The translations under genes and the position numbers were made by a program. The notes under the pieces are model-generated. The model ran no database searches, was not told the origin of the DNA, and saw only the letters and a list, made by a program, of their open reading frames with translations. This document shows positions 39,083 to 48,649 of a DNA stretch of 64,000 nucleotides, in pieces (position 1 is the stretch's first letter; each line of letters opens with the position of its first letter). Source of the DNA: Saccharicrinis sp963663905 (GTDB lineage Bacteria; Bacteroidota; Bacteroidia; Bacteroidales; Marinilabiliaceae); NCBI GenBank assembly GCA_963663905.2, contig OY760657.1, positions 4,154,001 through 4,218,000 on the forward strand, written 5' to 3'.

Positions 39083-42000
39083 TTATTTAATCATTAACTT
39101 TTTAGTAATGGTAAATTCAGAGTTGCTAACAGTTATCAAGTAGATTCCTGAAGAACCTAAATCTCCATCAACAGAAAGATTAAAGCTATGTACTCCTTCA
39201 ATAAAGTCATCCACAGTAAAGGTTTGAATAAGCTTACCTGCAGTATTTCTGATAGTTACTACAGAAGAAGGAATATTGATAGTACTTTCTACATCGAGAT
39301 AAAGTTTATTATTATAATAGTAAATTAAGAACTTATTAACTCCTTCTGGGTTATCAATTAAGTTGGCAATCGGCGTAATCACATTGATTGCCATATCTTC
39401 ATCAATAACAGATTCATTACTTAATGCCGATGTTAAAATAATTTGCGATTGTTCAATATCTGAACTTACACATTCAAAACTCAACTTAATTTTTGTTTGC
39501 GATAAGTTCAAATCACCTGATGAAGCCATTGACAATGAAATATCTCCGCTCACATCATTATAGCCATGGGCTATCATAACAGAAGAAGGAACCTCACTTA
39601 TATCAAAGGATAAGAGTTTAACATGCCCCGGATCTGAAGATAGTTTTAAATCCAAAGCTTTAATTTGATCTGCAGATGTCAAACTCAAGTCAACATCAAA
39701 TACATTCGATGTAGCTGTAACATCCTCTCCGCTTATTAATAAACCAACATTTGGATAAGCGGATTTTAGTATTGCCATTGGTACTTCAACAGCACTAAAC
39801 TCGCTTATTAAACCAATTGAATATTGTAATATTAAGGAGGCATCATAACTGGTAACACCAGCATCGCCCGAAACATCAGCAACACTTAACTGCTCTGCAC
39901 TAAGAGTAATTCCACCAACATTGTGTTGTAATATTAATGAAGCATCATATGGTTTTATTTGTCCGTTTAAACTCACGTCACCTATGATTGGTATTCCTAA
40001 TGAAGCTGCAAACGGTTCAAACAATACTCCATCTGACACCCGTTTACCTAATCCATCCGGATTTAAAGTTGCATGATAAGGACCAGATGGATCACCCCAC
40101 CAGCAATCTGTTGCAGAAATAACATTTGCCGGAGTTGTATTTAATACGGACCAACCATCTGTGGCATGATAATTTATAAAATCACAAGATTCAATTACAG
40201 GAAGTGAAGTATTGACTGATCTGATGGATGCAAAATTACTATCAAACAAACAATTGGTAATAGTTGGTGAAGCATTATCGAAATTAACCGCAGCTCTGTA
40301 TATAGTGCTGTAATAACTGTAAGTTCCATACCTGAATACACAATTATCTAATGAACAATTCTCATCAATGGCGATATTATTAAAGGCAATACCTCTCCAA
40401 TAACTTAGCCCCGGCAAACTACTATCGCCATCACCATATGTATCTCCACCATAATAATCATCCCTGTCAGCAGTAAAAACAACTCTATTCTCTGGTTCCG
40501 GACCTCCACTGGCAATCAATCCATTATCTACATTCATATACCCATTAATCAGAAACTTAAATATAACCCCCGGACTAATAGTAAGTACAGAACTTGAACC
40601 TACTGTATAGTTATATAATATGTACGGTATATTCTCAATACCTGCAAAGCTATGTTGACCTACAGTTACATCCTGAGATAAGGTTTCATCAAAAACCCGG
40701 ATGCCTCGACCTGTTGTTCCAGATATAACATTTCCACTTTCATTTACAGGATAGGTAACCAACGAAGTAGCAACGGGGAAAGCAATATTGTTAAATGTAC
40801 AATTATTTATAGTAGGACTACTGGAACCTGACAAAGTAACCCCCTGATGATCATATTGCTCAAACAAGGTATTTTCAATAATTGGGGAAGCATTATAACA
40901 CTTAACTGCATTGGTATAACAATATCTGAATATTGCATGACTTATGGTACTATTATCATCACTTCCATCATAAAAATAGATATGTGAACCTCTGTTATAC
41001 TGTGTTCCCAAACCATTCATTTCTAAATCTTTTGGATTTCCATAAGCATCGTCCTGGTATGATGTAAAAACAACCGGAGCATCAGCTGTACCCTGAATGT
41101 CTAGTCTTCCATTTACATACCACCGGGCATCTGTATTTGTTTTAAATGTTAACCCAGCTGGTATTATAAGATGATCATTAATTGTCATGTGCTCATTAAG
41201 CAAATATGTAATAGTATCAACTCCGGCAAAATGTCTTACAGGTACAGTTCCTGTAACAGTCTGGCCTCTTAAACTTATTCCCAACTGAGGCACATTTGCA
41301 ACTTCATTATTAGAAAATGTTGGATTAGAAAACATATCCATATGAATAGGAGCATAAGACAAATTATACAATCTGCTATTGGTTATATTAGGATTTGCAT
41401 CACCAAATATTTTAATTCCATTGGTACTGGAGAAATTCATCAATAGAGAATCCACCTCTACAAAACAATCTGTAATAACCAAACCTTGTCCAGTATATCG
41501 GATCTCTGCATTATCCATAACGTTTATGTTATCTAAAGACCCTCCATTAAAATATACACCACGCCAATTTCCAGCCACAGGTACGCTTGATGTACCATTA
41601 AGGTTTGTATCACCAGAAGCTGAGTCATCGTTTATAGAAGTAAAAATTACTTTAGAGCTTTCATTTCCATCAACATTAAAGCCTCCATTTACTGTAATAT
41701 TACCATTGCTAAAAAATTTAAATACTGTACCAGGTAAAGCATTTACTATAGCATTAGCAGGAACTTCAATATCACGATCTATTGTATAAGCGACATCTGT
41801 ACTACCTGCAAAATCCATTGGGGCAATATTAACAGTATCAGTTGCTATGCCAATTAGCATAATCCCATTGTACCCAACATTGTTTATGGAGTTATTTAAT
41901 AAAATCGGATTACCTTCATTTAAATATCTTGTTACCGGATGCCATGGAATATCTTCAAATGCATTATTGGTTATTTGCGCACTTTCGGCAAAATATACAG

Positions 42001-43600
42001 CTCTATAGCTATCTTTAATTAAACAGTTTCTTAAAATATTGCTATTACGCACATAAACAGAATAATAATCACTATTATAACCACCATATCTTATAATCCA
42101 ATGATCTATAGTTGACAAATCCTGACTATTAACATGTAGCCTACCACTACTGGATTGGGATATTGAAGACGTACCATTATTATAAGTATCCATTGGGTTA
42201 CCATAATCATCATCATTAACATGTGTAAAGACTATGGGTTCTAAGGCTGTTCCAATTGCCTGAATGGGTCCGTTGGCAATAATATTATAATCATAACGAC
42301 CACATTTTATTACCACTCCGGGATCTATAGTTAATGATCCCGAAACATCGACAGTTGTACTTCCATTAAGAACATATGTAATATTCTCTAAATTGTAAAA
42401 ATTTAGTTTTTTGAGATGAGTATCATGTACAACCGTATTGGCAAATACATTTATTGCCCGACCCTCTAAATTATTAAAATGCATTGTATCATTAGCAAAG
42501 CTTGGCTCTGAGTTCATGTCCATTGATATACTATATGGAAATGCACTCACCTGAACAGACTCCCCGAAAGAGTTATTTGAGAAAGCAGGTAAACTTCGGC
42601 CCATCATTTCAACATTATAACTATTCCCTCTAAAAACACAGCTATCAATAGTTGGTGATGCATCTATAATTCCAAGCGCACTTAAGTCTCGCCTGTTATA
42701 CGTGGCATTCTCAAAAATACAGTTCCTGAGAACACAATCTTCATCAACTGAAGTATTGTTAATATTCATTCCTTGCCAGTAAGCATAACCATCACGGGTA
42801 GTAAATATTATTTTATCACTTTCCTCTCCTACGGCATAAATACGACCATTAACATTTATATAAGCACTTGTATGCCCTTGCAATTCAACTCCCGGCTCAA
42901 TAATTAAATTACCGGTTTCTGTAATCCTTAATTCAGAGTCAAAATAGTATGGTATTCCCAAATCTGGCCAGGTCATTTCTTCATCTAAATCACGAAAATT
43001 GATAAAAATGAAGTCATTCGCATTACCTGTCAGAACATTGTTTGCACCTACTGAGAAATTTCCACCATTAGTATCCCTAAAGTAAATAGGGTATGAGCAG
43101 TTCTCAATAATGGTATTATCCACATTTAAAACGCCAAGTTGATAAATATCAACAGCTGATGCACTAAAATTATTTAATGAACAATTATTGGTTAAAGTCA
43201 AGTCACCGTTCCTTACATATAAACTTGTTGCATATTGAACCGTACAGTTATTTAGGTTCACAACAGCAGGAGTATATGAAGTAGATGGATAACCAACATA
43301 TATACCCGAATAAAATCCGGCTGCAGGAGTAACCGTATTAGCAGTAAAGGTTACACCTGTAGCATTTAAAGTTCCTCTAATTTCCATGTAAAGACCACTA
43401 CCGAAACGGACTTCTACTCCATCTTCGATAGTAAGAACTACACCTGGATTTACTAAAACACTACTAATTATATTATAAGGACTATTCTCAAGAGTCAGAG
43501 TGGTATTGGCATTAATTGTACCTCCTAAATCAGCTGCCTTTATAGTTTGGGCAAAACCAATTATTAAAAGAAAAATCAAAAAAGTAGAAGCGTGTTTCAT
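39083..43600 (-). CDS. T9SS-secreted beta-helix protein with a type I dockerin and a cohesin-like domain
   Basis: 1505 residues with a signal peptide (1-22). Residues about 25-1190 hold six related right-handed beta-helix units, each opening with a LTIxPGV.xKF-type strand and a VIFTxxxDD turn. A dockerin follows (about 1200-1265) with two calcium loops, DVSLNGQIKPYD and DVSGDAGVTSYD, each followed by ASLILQ(H/Y). A cohesin-like domain follows (about 1285-1405), then a T9SS sorting domain (about 1430-1505). The beta-helix resembles polysaccharide-binding or -degrading folds, but I see no catalytic signature. It is the first gene of the three-gene operon. Confidence 0.88.
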   Translation of the reverse strand: MKHASTFLIFLLIIGFAQTIKAADLGGTINANTTLTLENSPYNIISSVLVNPGVVLTIEDGVEVRFGSGLYMEIRGTLNATGVTFTANTVTPAAGFYSGIYVGYPSTSYTPAVVNLNNCTVQYATSLYVRNGDLTLTNNCSLNNFSASAVDIYQLGVLNVDNTIIENCSYPIYFRDTNGGNFSVGANNVLTGNANDFIFINFRDLDEEMTWPDLGIPYYFDSELRITETGNLIIEPGVELQGHTSAYINVNGRIYAVGEESDKIIFTTRDGYAYWQGMNINNTSVDEDCVLRNCIFENATYNRRDLSALGIIDASPTIDSCVFRGNSYNVEMMGRSLPAFSNNSFGESVQVSAFPYSISMDMNSEPSFANDTMHFNNLEGRAINVFANTVVHDTHLKKLNFYNLENITYVLNGSTTVDVSGSLTIDPGVVIKCGRYDYNIIANGPIQAIGTALEPIVFTHVNDDDYGNPMDTYNNGTSSISQSSSGRLHVNSQDLSTIDHWIIRYGGYNSDYYSVYVRNSNILRNCLIKDSYRAVYFAESAQITNNAFEDIPWHPVTRYLNEGNPILLNNSINNVGYNGIMLIGIATDTVNIAPMDFAGSTDVAYTIDRDIEVPANAIVNALPGTVFKFFSNGNITVNGGFNVDGNESSKVIFTSINDDSASGDTNLNGTSSVPVAGNWRGVYFNGGSLDNINVMDNAEIRYTGQGLVITDCFVEVDSLLMNFSSTNGIKIFGDANPNITNSRLYNLSYAPIHMDMFSNPTFSNNEVANVPQLGISLRGQTVTGTVPVRHFAGVDTITYLLNEHMTINDHLIIPAGLTFKTNTDARWYVNGRLDIQGTADAPVVFTSYQDDAYGNPKDLEMNGLGTQYNRGSHIYFYDGSDDNSTISHAIFRYCYTNAVKCYNASPIIENTLFEQYDHQGVTLSGSSSPTINNCTFNNIAFPVATSLVTYPVNESGNVISGTTGRGIRVFDETLSQDVTVGQHSFAGIENIPYILYNYTVGSSSVLTISPGVIFKFLINGYMNVDNGLIASGGPEPENRVVFTADRDDYYGGDTYGDGDSSLPGLSYWRGIAFNNIAIDENCSLDNCVFRYGTYSYYSTIYRAAVNFDNASPTITNCLFDSNFASIRSVNTSLPVIESCDFINYHATDGWSVLNTTPANVISATDCWWGDPSGPYHATLNPDGLGKRVSDGVLFEPFAASLGIPIIGDVSLNGQIKPYDASLILQHNVGGITLSAEQLSVADVSGDAGVTSYDASLILQYSIGLISEFSAVEVPMAILKSAYPNVGLLISGEDVTATSNVFDVDLSLTSADQIKALDLKLSSDPGHVKLLSFDISEVPSSVMIAHGYNDVSGDISLSMASSGDLNLSQTKIKLSFECVSSDIEQSQIILTSALSNESVIDEDMAINVITPIANLIDNPEGVNKFLIYYYNNKLYLDVESTINIPSSVVTIRNTAGKLIQTFTVDDFIEGVHSFNLSVDGDLGSSGIYLITVSNSEFTITKKLMIK

Positions 43601-43971
43601 AATGATCAGATTTAAGGTTTACCAAATAATCAGTCTCCTCCCGATCACTTCTATAAACTATTTTAAAATGTGTGTTTTGGTATCCAATTACGAAAAATCA
43701 ATTTACATTTTGTAATACACAATGTCAATCATTTTAACCTATAGTTGACTAATGATATCATTAAAAAGATGAAAATGACATTAGATATGCGAATATTTGA
43801 ACACAATCAACCAAACTACTAATTCAATTTGACTTTCAACACTTTAAGAATATCCATTTTTTGAACATCATCTATACCCAGTATCTTACAACACATATAT
43901 TCCTCATTTACATAAAAAAAGCCTGCAAGAATTACTTCCTGCAGGCTTAAGGCATTTATGTTATTTTCTTA
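43601..43971. promoter_or_regulatory. upstream region of the surface-protein operon
   Basis: This 371-nt AT-rich region must hold the promoter of the three-gene operon, yet I find no exact TAnnTTTG box on the minus strand. It contains an imperfect 21-nt palindrome ACATTTTG-TAATA-CACAATGT (43705-43725, one arm mismatch), about 105 nt before the ATG, which could be an operator. The right end holds the alaS terminator. Confidence 0.4.
43914..43949 (-). terminator. intrinsic terminator after alaS
   Basis: On the minus strand AAGCCTGCAGGAA pairs with TTCTTGCAGGCTT around a GTAA loop (43948-43919, one G-U pair), followed by seven Ts. Confidence 0.88.
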
Positions 43972-46602
43972 TTAAGCTAACTTTTCTTCAACAAAAGCTT
44001 TTGCTTTATGAATAGCTGTTTCCAGTCCTTGAGGATTTTTTCCTCCGGCAGTAGCAAAGAAAGGCTGACCTCCTCCACCTCCCTGGATTTCATTAGCGCA
44101 ATCTCTGATAACTTCCACTGCATTAACCTTACCTGATTTTGCAATATCATCAGAAGTAATAACACTCAATTGTGGTTTCCCATTAACATTAGCACCAAGA
44201 ACTGCAACAAATTCATCCATCTCATTTTTTATCTGAAATGCTAAATCCTTTAATTTATCTCCAAGTATAGGATTAACATTAACTGCAATTACCTTTACTC
44301 CATTAATATCTATAGCACTATCAATGATATCGCGTTTTTCTATATTAATAAAGTTTTGCTTCATTGAATCGAGCTCTTTGCCTAACTTACTATTGTCGTT
44401 CATAAGCGACTCAATATTCTTTTGAAGATCACCTGAAGCCTTAAACAAATCCTGAATTCCTAAAATCAGATTATGCTGAGCCATAATCATCTCCTCAGCT
44501 TTTTCACCAGTAACTGCCTCAATTCTTCTAATACCAGCAGATATTGAAGACTCACTTAAAATTTTAAAGAATCCTATTTCCCCAGTATGATTAACATGTG
44601 TTCCTCCACAAAGCTCAACAGAATCGCCAAACTTAATAGCTCTTACCAAGTCTCCATACTTTTCACCAAACAACATCATTGCACCCATATCATGAGCCTT
44701 TGCCACAGGAATTTCTCTCATTTCCTCCAACACAAAGTTTGCTCTGATTCTTTTGTTAACGATCTTTTCAACAGCCTCAATTTCTTCACGAGTCATTTTT
44801 TGGAAATGAGCAAAGTCAAAGCGTAAATAATCAGGATGAACCAAAGATCCTTTCTGCTCTACATGAGTTCCCAAAACCTCTCTTAATGCCTGATGCAGTA
44901 GATGTGTACCTGTATGGTTATTAGCAGTATTCTGGCGTCTGTTATTATTTACAAAAGCCTTAAACTCACACTTAATATTTGAAGGAAGTTTTTTAGCAAT
45001 ATGTACAATAAGATTATTTTCCTTCTTAGTATCTACAATCTCAATTTTCTCAAAACCATTATCAATGTAACCGGTATCTCCTACCTGACCACCACTCTCG
45101 GCATAGAATGGAGTAATATTAAACACCAACTGATAAAGAGTTTTATTTTTAGATGTAATCTTACGGTATTTAGTAATTGTAATTTCACTCTCCAGATAAT
45201 CGTATCCAATAAATTCTTCAACATCATCTTCAACAAGAGTTACCCAATCCTCAGTTTCAATGGCAGTTGCACTTCTGGCTCTATCCTTTTGTGCTTCCAT
45301 TTCCTTTTCAAACTCCTTACGATTTACAACTAAATCGTTTTCTTTAAGGATCAATTCTGTTAAATCTAATGGAAATCCATAGGTATCGTATAATTCAAAT
45401 GCAACTTTACCTTCAACCACTTTATAGTTACCATCTTTTGTGGTTTTAATGATCTTATCGAGCATCGTAATACCTGTTGCCAATGTTCTTAAGAAAGATT
45501 CTTCCTCTTCTTTAATCACATTAGTAATCAAATCCTTCTGATCGTTTAATTCAGGATAATGATCACCCATTGATGCAATTAACGCAGGCAACAACTTATA
45601 CATAAACGACTGGCGTTGTTCCAGGAATGTATAACCATATCTTACAGCTCTGCGAAGAATCCTACGTATTACATAACCAGCCTTATTGTTTGAAGGTAAC
45701 TGACCATCTGTGATAGAAAATGCAATAGTACGAATATGATCTGCAATCACACGCATTGCAATATCTTTTTCTTTACTCTCTCCGTACTTTGTATCAGTTA
45801 CTTTACCAATTTCACTAATGATAGGAGTAAAAACATCTGTATCGTAATTTGACTTTTTACCTTGTAAAGCCATACACAAACGCTCAAATCCCATTCCTGT
45901 ATCAACATGCTTTTGAGGTAATAATTCTAAATCACCATTAGCTTTTCTGTTATACTGAATAAATACAAGATTCCATACCTCAATAACTTCAGGATGATCT
46001 TTATTTACCAATTCGGCTCCACCAATCTTAGCTATTTCATCCTCTGATCTTAAATCAATATGTATCTCGGAACATGGCCCGCAAGGTCCCATATCACCCA
46101 TTTCCCAGAAATTATCTTTTCTGTTTCCATTGATAATTCTCTCCTCTGGAAGAAATTGATTCCAGTAATTAAATGCCTCCATGTCTTTATCAAGCTCCAT
46201 TTCCTTGTCTCCTTCAAAAACAGTAGCATATAACCTTGATTTATCTAACTTAAGCACTTCAGTAAGATACTCCCATGCCCAGCTAATAGCTTCCTTTTTA
46301 AAATAATCACCAAATGACCAGTTTCCTAACATTTCAAACATGGTATGGTGATAAGTATCATGACCTACTTCCTCTAAGTCGTTATGCTTACCGGATACTC
46401 GTAAACACTTTTGTGAGTTGGCCACTCTTGGCGCAAAAGGTTTACTGTTTCCAAGAAAAATATCTTTAAACTGGTTCATACCAGCATTTGTAAACATTAG
46501 GGTTGGATCGTTTTTTACCACCATAGGGGCAGATGAAACTATTTGGTGCTGTTTTGACTCAAAAAACTCACAAAAGCTTTTTCTTACCTCAGAAGCATTC
46601 AT
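43972..46602 (-). CDS. alaS: alanyl-tRNA synthetase
   Basis: 876 residues charging tRNA-Ala. The class II aminoacylation core starts MNASEVRKSFCEFFESKQH and includes PTLMFTNAGMNQFKD. A helical tRNA-recognition region follows. The editing domain has HTGTHLL (near 558-565) and CGGTHVNHTG (near 660), which carry the zinc-binding His/Cys residues. The C-terminal Ala-X-Gly domain ends with a GGGGGQPFFATAGG loop. The length is normal. It is divergent from the M23 peptidase gene and has a -7 box TACCTTTG at 46663-46656. Confidence 0.97.
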   Translation of the reverse strand: MNASEVRKSFCEFFESKQHQIVSSAPMVVKNDPTLMFTNAGMNQFKDIFLGNSKPFAPRVANSQKCLRVSGKHNDLEEVGHDTYHHTMFEMLGNWSFGDYFKKEAISWAWEYLTEVLKLDKSRLYATVFEGDKEMELDKDMEAFNYWNQFLPEERIINGNRKDNFWEMGDMGPCGPCSEIHIDLRSEDEIAKIGGAELVNKDHPEVIEVWNLVFIQYNRKANGDLELLPQKHVDTGMGFERLCMALQGKKSNYDTDVFTPIISEIGKVTDTKYGESKEKDIAMRVIADHIRTIAFSITDGQLPSNNKAGYVIRRILRRAVRYGYTFLEQRQSFMYKLLPALIASMGDHYPELNDQKDLITNVIKEEEESFLRTLATGITMLDKIIKTTKDGNYKVVEGKVAFELYDTYGFPLDLTELILKENDLVVNRKEFEKEMEAQKDRARSATAIETEDWVTLVEDDVEEFIGYDYLESEITITKYRKITSKNKTLYQLVFNITPFYAESGGQVGDTGYIDNGFEKIEIVDTKKENNLIVHIAKKLPSNIKCEFKAFVNNNRRQNTANNHTGTHLLHQALREVLGTHVEQKGSLVHPDYLRFDFAHFQKMTREEIEAVEKIVNKRIRANFVLEEMREIPVAKAHDMGAMMLFGEKYGDLVRAIKFGDSVELCGGTHVNHTGEIGFFKILSESSISAGIRRIEAVTGEKAEEMIMAQHNLILGIQDLFKASGDLQKNIESLMNDNSKLGKELDSMKQNFINIEKRDIIDSAIDINGVKVIAVNVNPILGDKLKDLAFQIKNEMDEFVAVLGANVNGKPQLSVITSDDIAKSGKVNAVEVIRDCANEIQGGGGGQPFFATAGGKNPQGLETAIHKAKAFVEEKLA

Positions 46603-46653
46603 ATTTATATTATTATCATTTTTATTTTGCGAATATACACTAACTTTGGAAGT

Positions 46654-46682
46654 TGCAAAGGTAGATTATTTAACTAATTTTG
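46654..46682 (+). promoter_or_regulatory. promoter of the M23 peptidase gene
   Basis: TTG (46654-46656), an 18-nt spacer and TAATTTTG (46675-46682) match the Bacteroidota promoter pattern and give a leader of about 45 nt. A second TAACTTTG lies upstream at 46641-46648. The alaS -7 box on the other strand (46663-46656) overlaps this promoter, so the two polymerases would compete. Confidence 0.55.
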
Positions 46683-46734
46683 CACCGTTTAACTGGTAAA
46701 AATCCTCTTAAAAGAATTAAAACTTATTTCATAT

Positions 46735-47706
46735 ATGTCAAAAGTAAAATTTAGATATAATCCTGATACACTAAGTTATGACAAAATAGAGAAGGGTTTT
46801 AAGTATTATTTATCCAGAGTTTTCTTGCATTTTTTCTTTGGCGCACTATTAGGTCTGGTGTATTTTTTTGCATATACCTACTTTATTGACAGCCCCAAAG
46901 AAAAAAGACTTATCAGAGAAAACGCCCGACTTACTACCCAATTTGAAATATTAAGCAAACGTCTTGATGAAACCACTAAGGTTTTAGATGACATTCAGCT
47001 TCGCGATGAGAATATTTACCGGGTTATATTCCAGGCCGATTCCATCCCTTACTCAATTAGAAAAGCAGGATTTGGGGGAGTAAACCGCTACGAACCACTT
47101 GAAGATCTTGACAATTCAGAATTAGTTATTTCAACCGCAAAGAAATTAGATATCATTGTAAAGCAGGCCTATGTTCAATCAAAATCCTTCGATGAAATCA
47201 TAGAGCTTGCCAAGAGAAACGAGGACTTATTAAAATGCACTCCGGCAATTATGCCTATTTCCAATAAAGACCTAAAAAGAACAGCCAGTGGATGGGGATA
47301 TAGAATTCACCCTATTTATAAAACACGACGCTTTCACTCCGGAATGGATTTTTCGGCCCCTATTGGAACTGATATATATGCAACCGGAGACGGAACAATT
47401 AGCAAAGTTGCCAGAGAAAAAACCGGCTATGGAAATAGTGTTGTTGTTGATCATGGCTTTGGTTTTAAAACCCTCTACGCTCATATGGATGATTTCACGG
47501 TAAGAGTAGGACAAAAAGTAAAAAGAGGGGATATTATTGGATATGTTGGTAACACAGGAACATCCACTGCGCCTCACCTTCATTATGAGGTACACGTAAA
47601 AGACAAAAAAGTAAATCCATCACATTATTACTTTAATGATTTATCGGCTGAAGAATATGAAGAAATGATTCGTATTTCATCTAATTCAAACCAAACATTT
47701 GATTAA
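46735..47706 (+). CDS. M23-family (LytM) peptidoglycan endopeptidase, membrane-anchored
   Basis: 323 residues: one membrane helix (about 30-50), a coiled-coil stretch (about 55-92) and a C-terminal LytM zinc peptidase domain (about 185-300). The zinc ligands and catalytic histidines are visible as HSGMD (H201, D205) and HLHYEV (H281, H283). The domain should lie in the periplasm and cut peptide cross-links, or act as a cell-division activator. It is divergent from alaS. Confidence 0.93.
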   Translation: MSKVKFRYNPDTLSYDKIEKGFKYYLSRVFLHFFFGALLGLVYFFAYTYFIDSPKEKRLIRENARLTTQFEILSKRLDETTKVLDDIQLRDENIYRVIFQADSIPYSIRKAGFGGVNRYEPLEDLDNSELVISTAKKLDIIVKQAYVQSKSFDEIIELAKRNEDLLKCTPAIMPISNKDLKRTASGWGYRIHPIYKTRRFHSGMDFSAPIGTDIYATGDGTISKVAREKTGYGNSVVVDHGFGFKTLYAHMDDFTVRVGQKVKRGDIIGYVGNTGTSTAPHLHYEVHVKDKKVNPSHYYFNDLSAEEYEEMIRISSNSNQTFD

Positions 47707-47812
47707 AGCTCCTTTTACTTAAAGAATATCAACCACATAAAAAACTAAGAATGTAAGGCATCATTTTTTTTCTTATATTTAATAGGAATGAAATCATTCA
47801 GAACTAAAATGA

Positions 47813-48649
47813 ATGAATATGAAAAGCCTTATTGAAAAAAGTGTACTTCTTGATGATCATAAATTAGTTTATTACGAAGCTGGTCATGGTGTTCCCATAT
47901 TATTTATTCATGGCATATCAACTTATTCGTTTATTTGGAGAAAAATACTTCCGGGATTTTGGGATAACTACAAAGTTATCGCAATTGATTTATTAGGCTG
48001 TGGCAAATCCGATTTAAGAACAGATGTTGCCTTCAGCATATCCAATCATGCCAGAATATTAATAATGCTAATGGATCATCTTAAATATGAAAGATTTCAT
48101 ATTGTAAGTCACGATGTTGGTGGAGGCATTGCTCAAATCATGAGTGCTACACACCCACAGAGAATTATTTCCACTACATTGATAAATACAGTAGCTTATA
48201 ATTTCTGGCCTGTTCAACCAATAATTTCAATGAGAACGCCTATTATCAGACAATTGGCAGCCGCAACTTTGGACTCATGGTCTCTTAAGCTTATCGTTAA
48301 AAGAGGACTTTATCACGGCAGGTTCCTAAATGATGAATTATTAAATCTATTTAAAAAAGGAATCCAGTCAAAAGACGGACGCAAGGCATTTTTACACTTT
48401 GCCCAATGTTTGAACAATAACGATTTAATGAGCATTTCGGATAAACTACACTCTATCGATGTTCCTTTTTTAATTATCAGAGGTGCTGCAGATGTATATT
48501 TAAGTTCAGCTATTACTCAGGAATTAGTCAATAACTTAAAAAGGTGTGAGCATAAGATCATTCAAACGGCAGGACATTTTGCACAAGAAGATGAGCCTCA
48601 AATGCTCATTGAAGAGATATCAAATTTTATTCAAATGAATGAAAGATAA
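47813..48649 (+). CDS. alpha/beta-hydrolase, haloalkane dehalogenase/epoxide-hydrolase-like
   Basis: 278 residues. The oxyanion region is FIHGISTYSF (31-40). The nucleophile elbow reads VSHDVGGGIAQ with D101 in the nucleophile position, the Asp form seen in haloalkane dehalogenases and epoxide hydrolases rather than the Ser form of esterases. The acid is D227 (RGAADVYL) and the base is H255 (TAGHFAQEDEP). A second ATG lies two codons in. There is no signal peptide. Its stop overlaps the start of a soluble histidine kinase by 11 nt, so the two are translationally coupled. The substrate is unknown. Confidence 0.87.
   Translation: MNMKSLIEKSVLLDDHKLVYYEAGHGVPILFIHGISTYSFIWRKILPGFWDNYKVIAIDLLGCGKSDLRTDVAFSISNHARILIMLMDHLKYERFHIVSHDVGGGIAQIMSATHPQRIISTTLINTVAYNFWPVQPIISMRTPIIRQLAAATLDSWSLKLIVKRGLYHGRFLNDELLNLFKKGIQSKDGRKAFLHFAQCLNNNDLMSISDKLHSIDVPFLIIRGAADVYLSSAITQELVNNLKRCEHKIIQTAGHFAQEDEPQMLIEEISNFIQMNER

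Noticed and set aside
25933..43600. A cellulosome-like enzyme complex
   Set aside because: No glycoside hydrolase or CBM domain is recognisable in the three proteins; only scaffold-type modules are seen.
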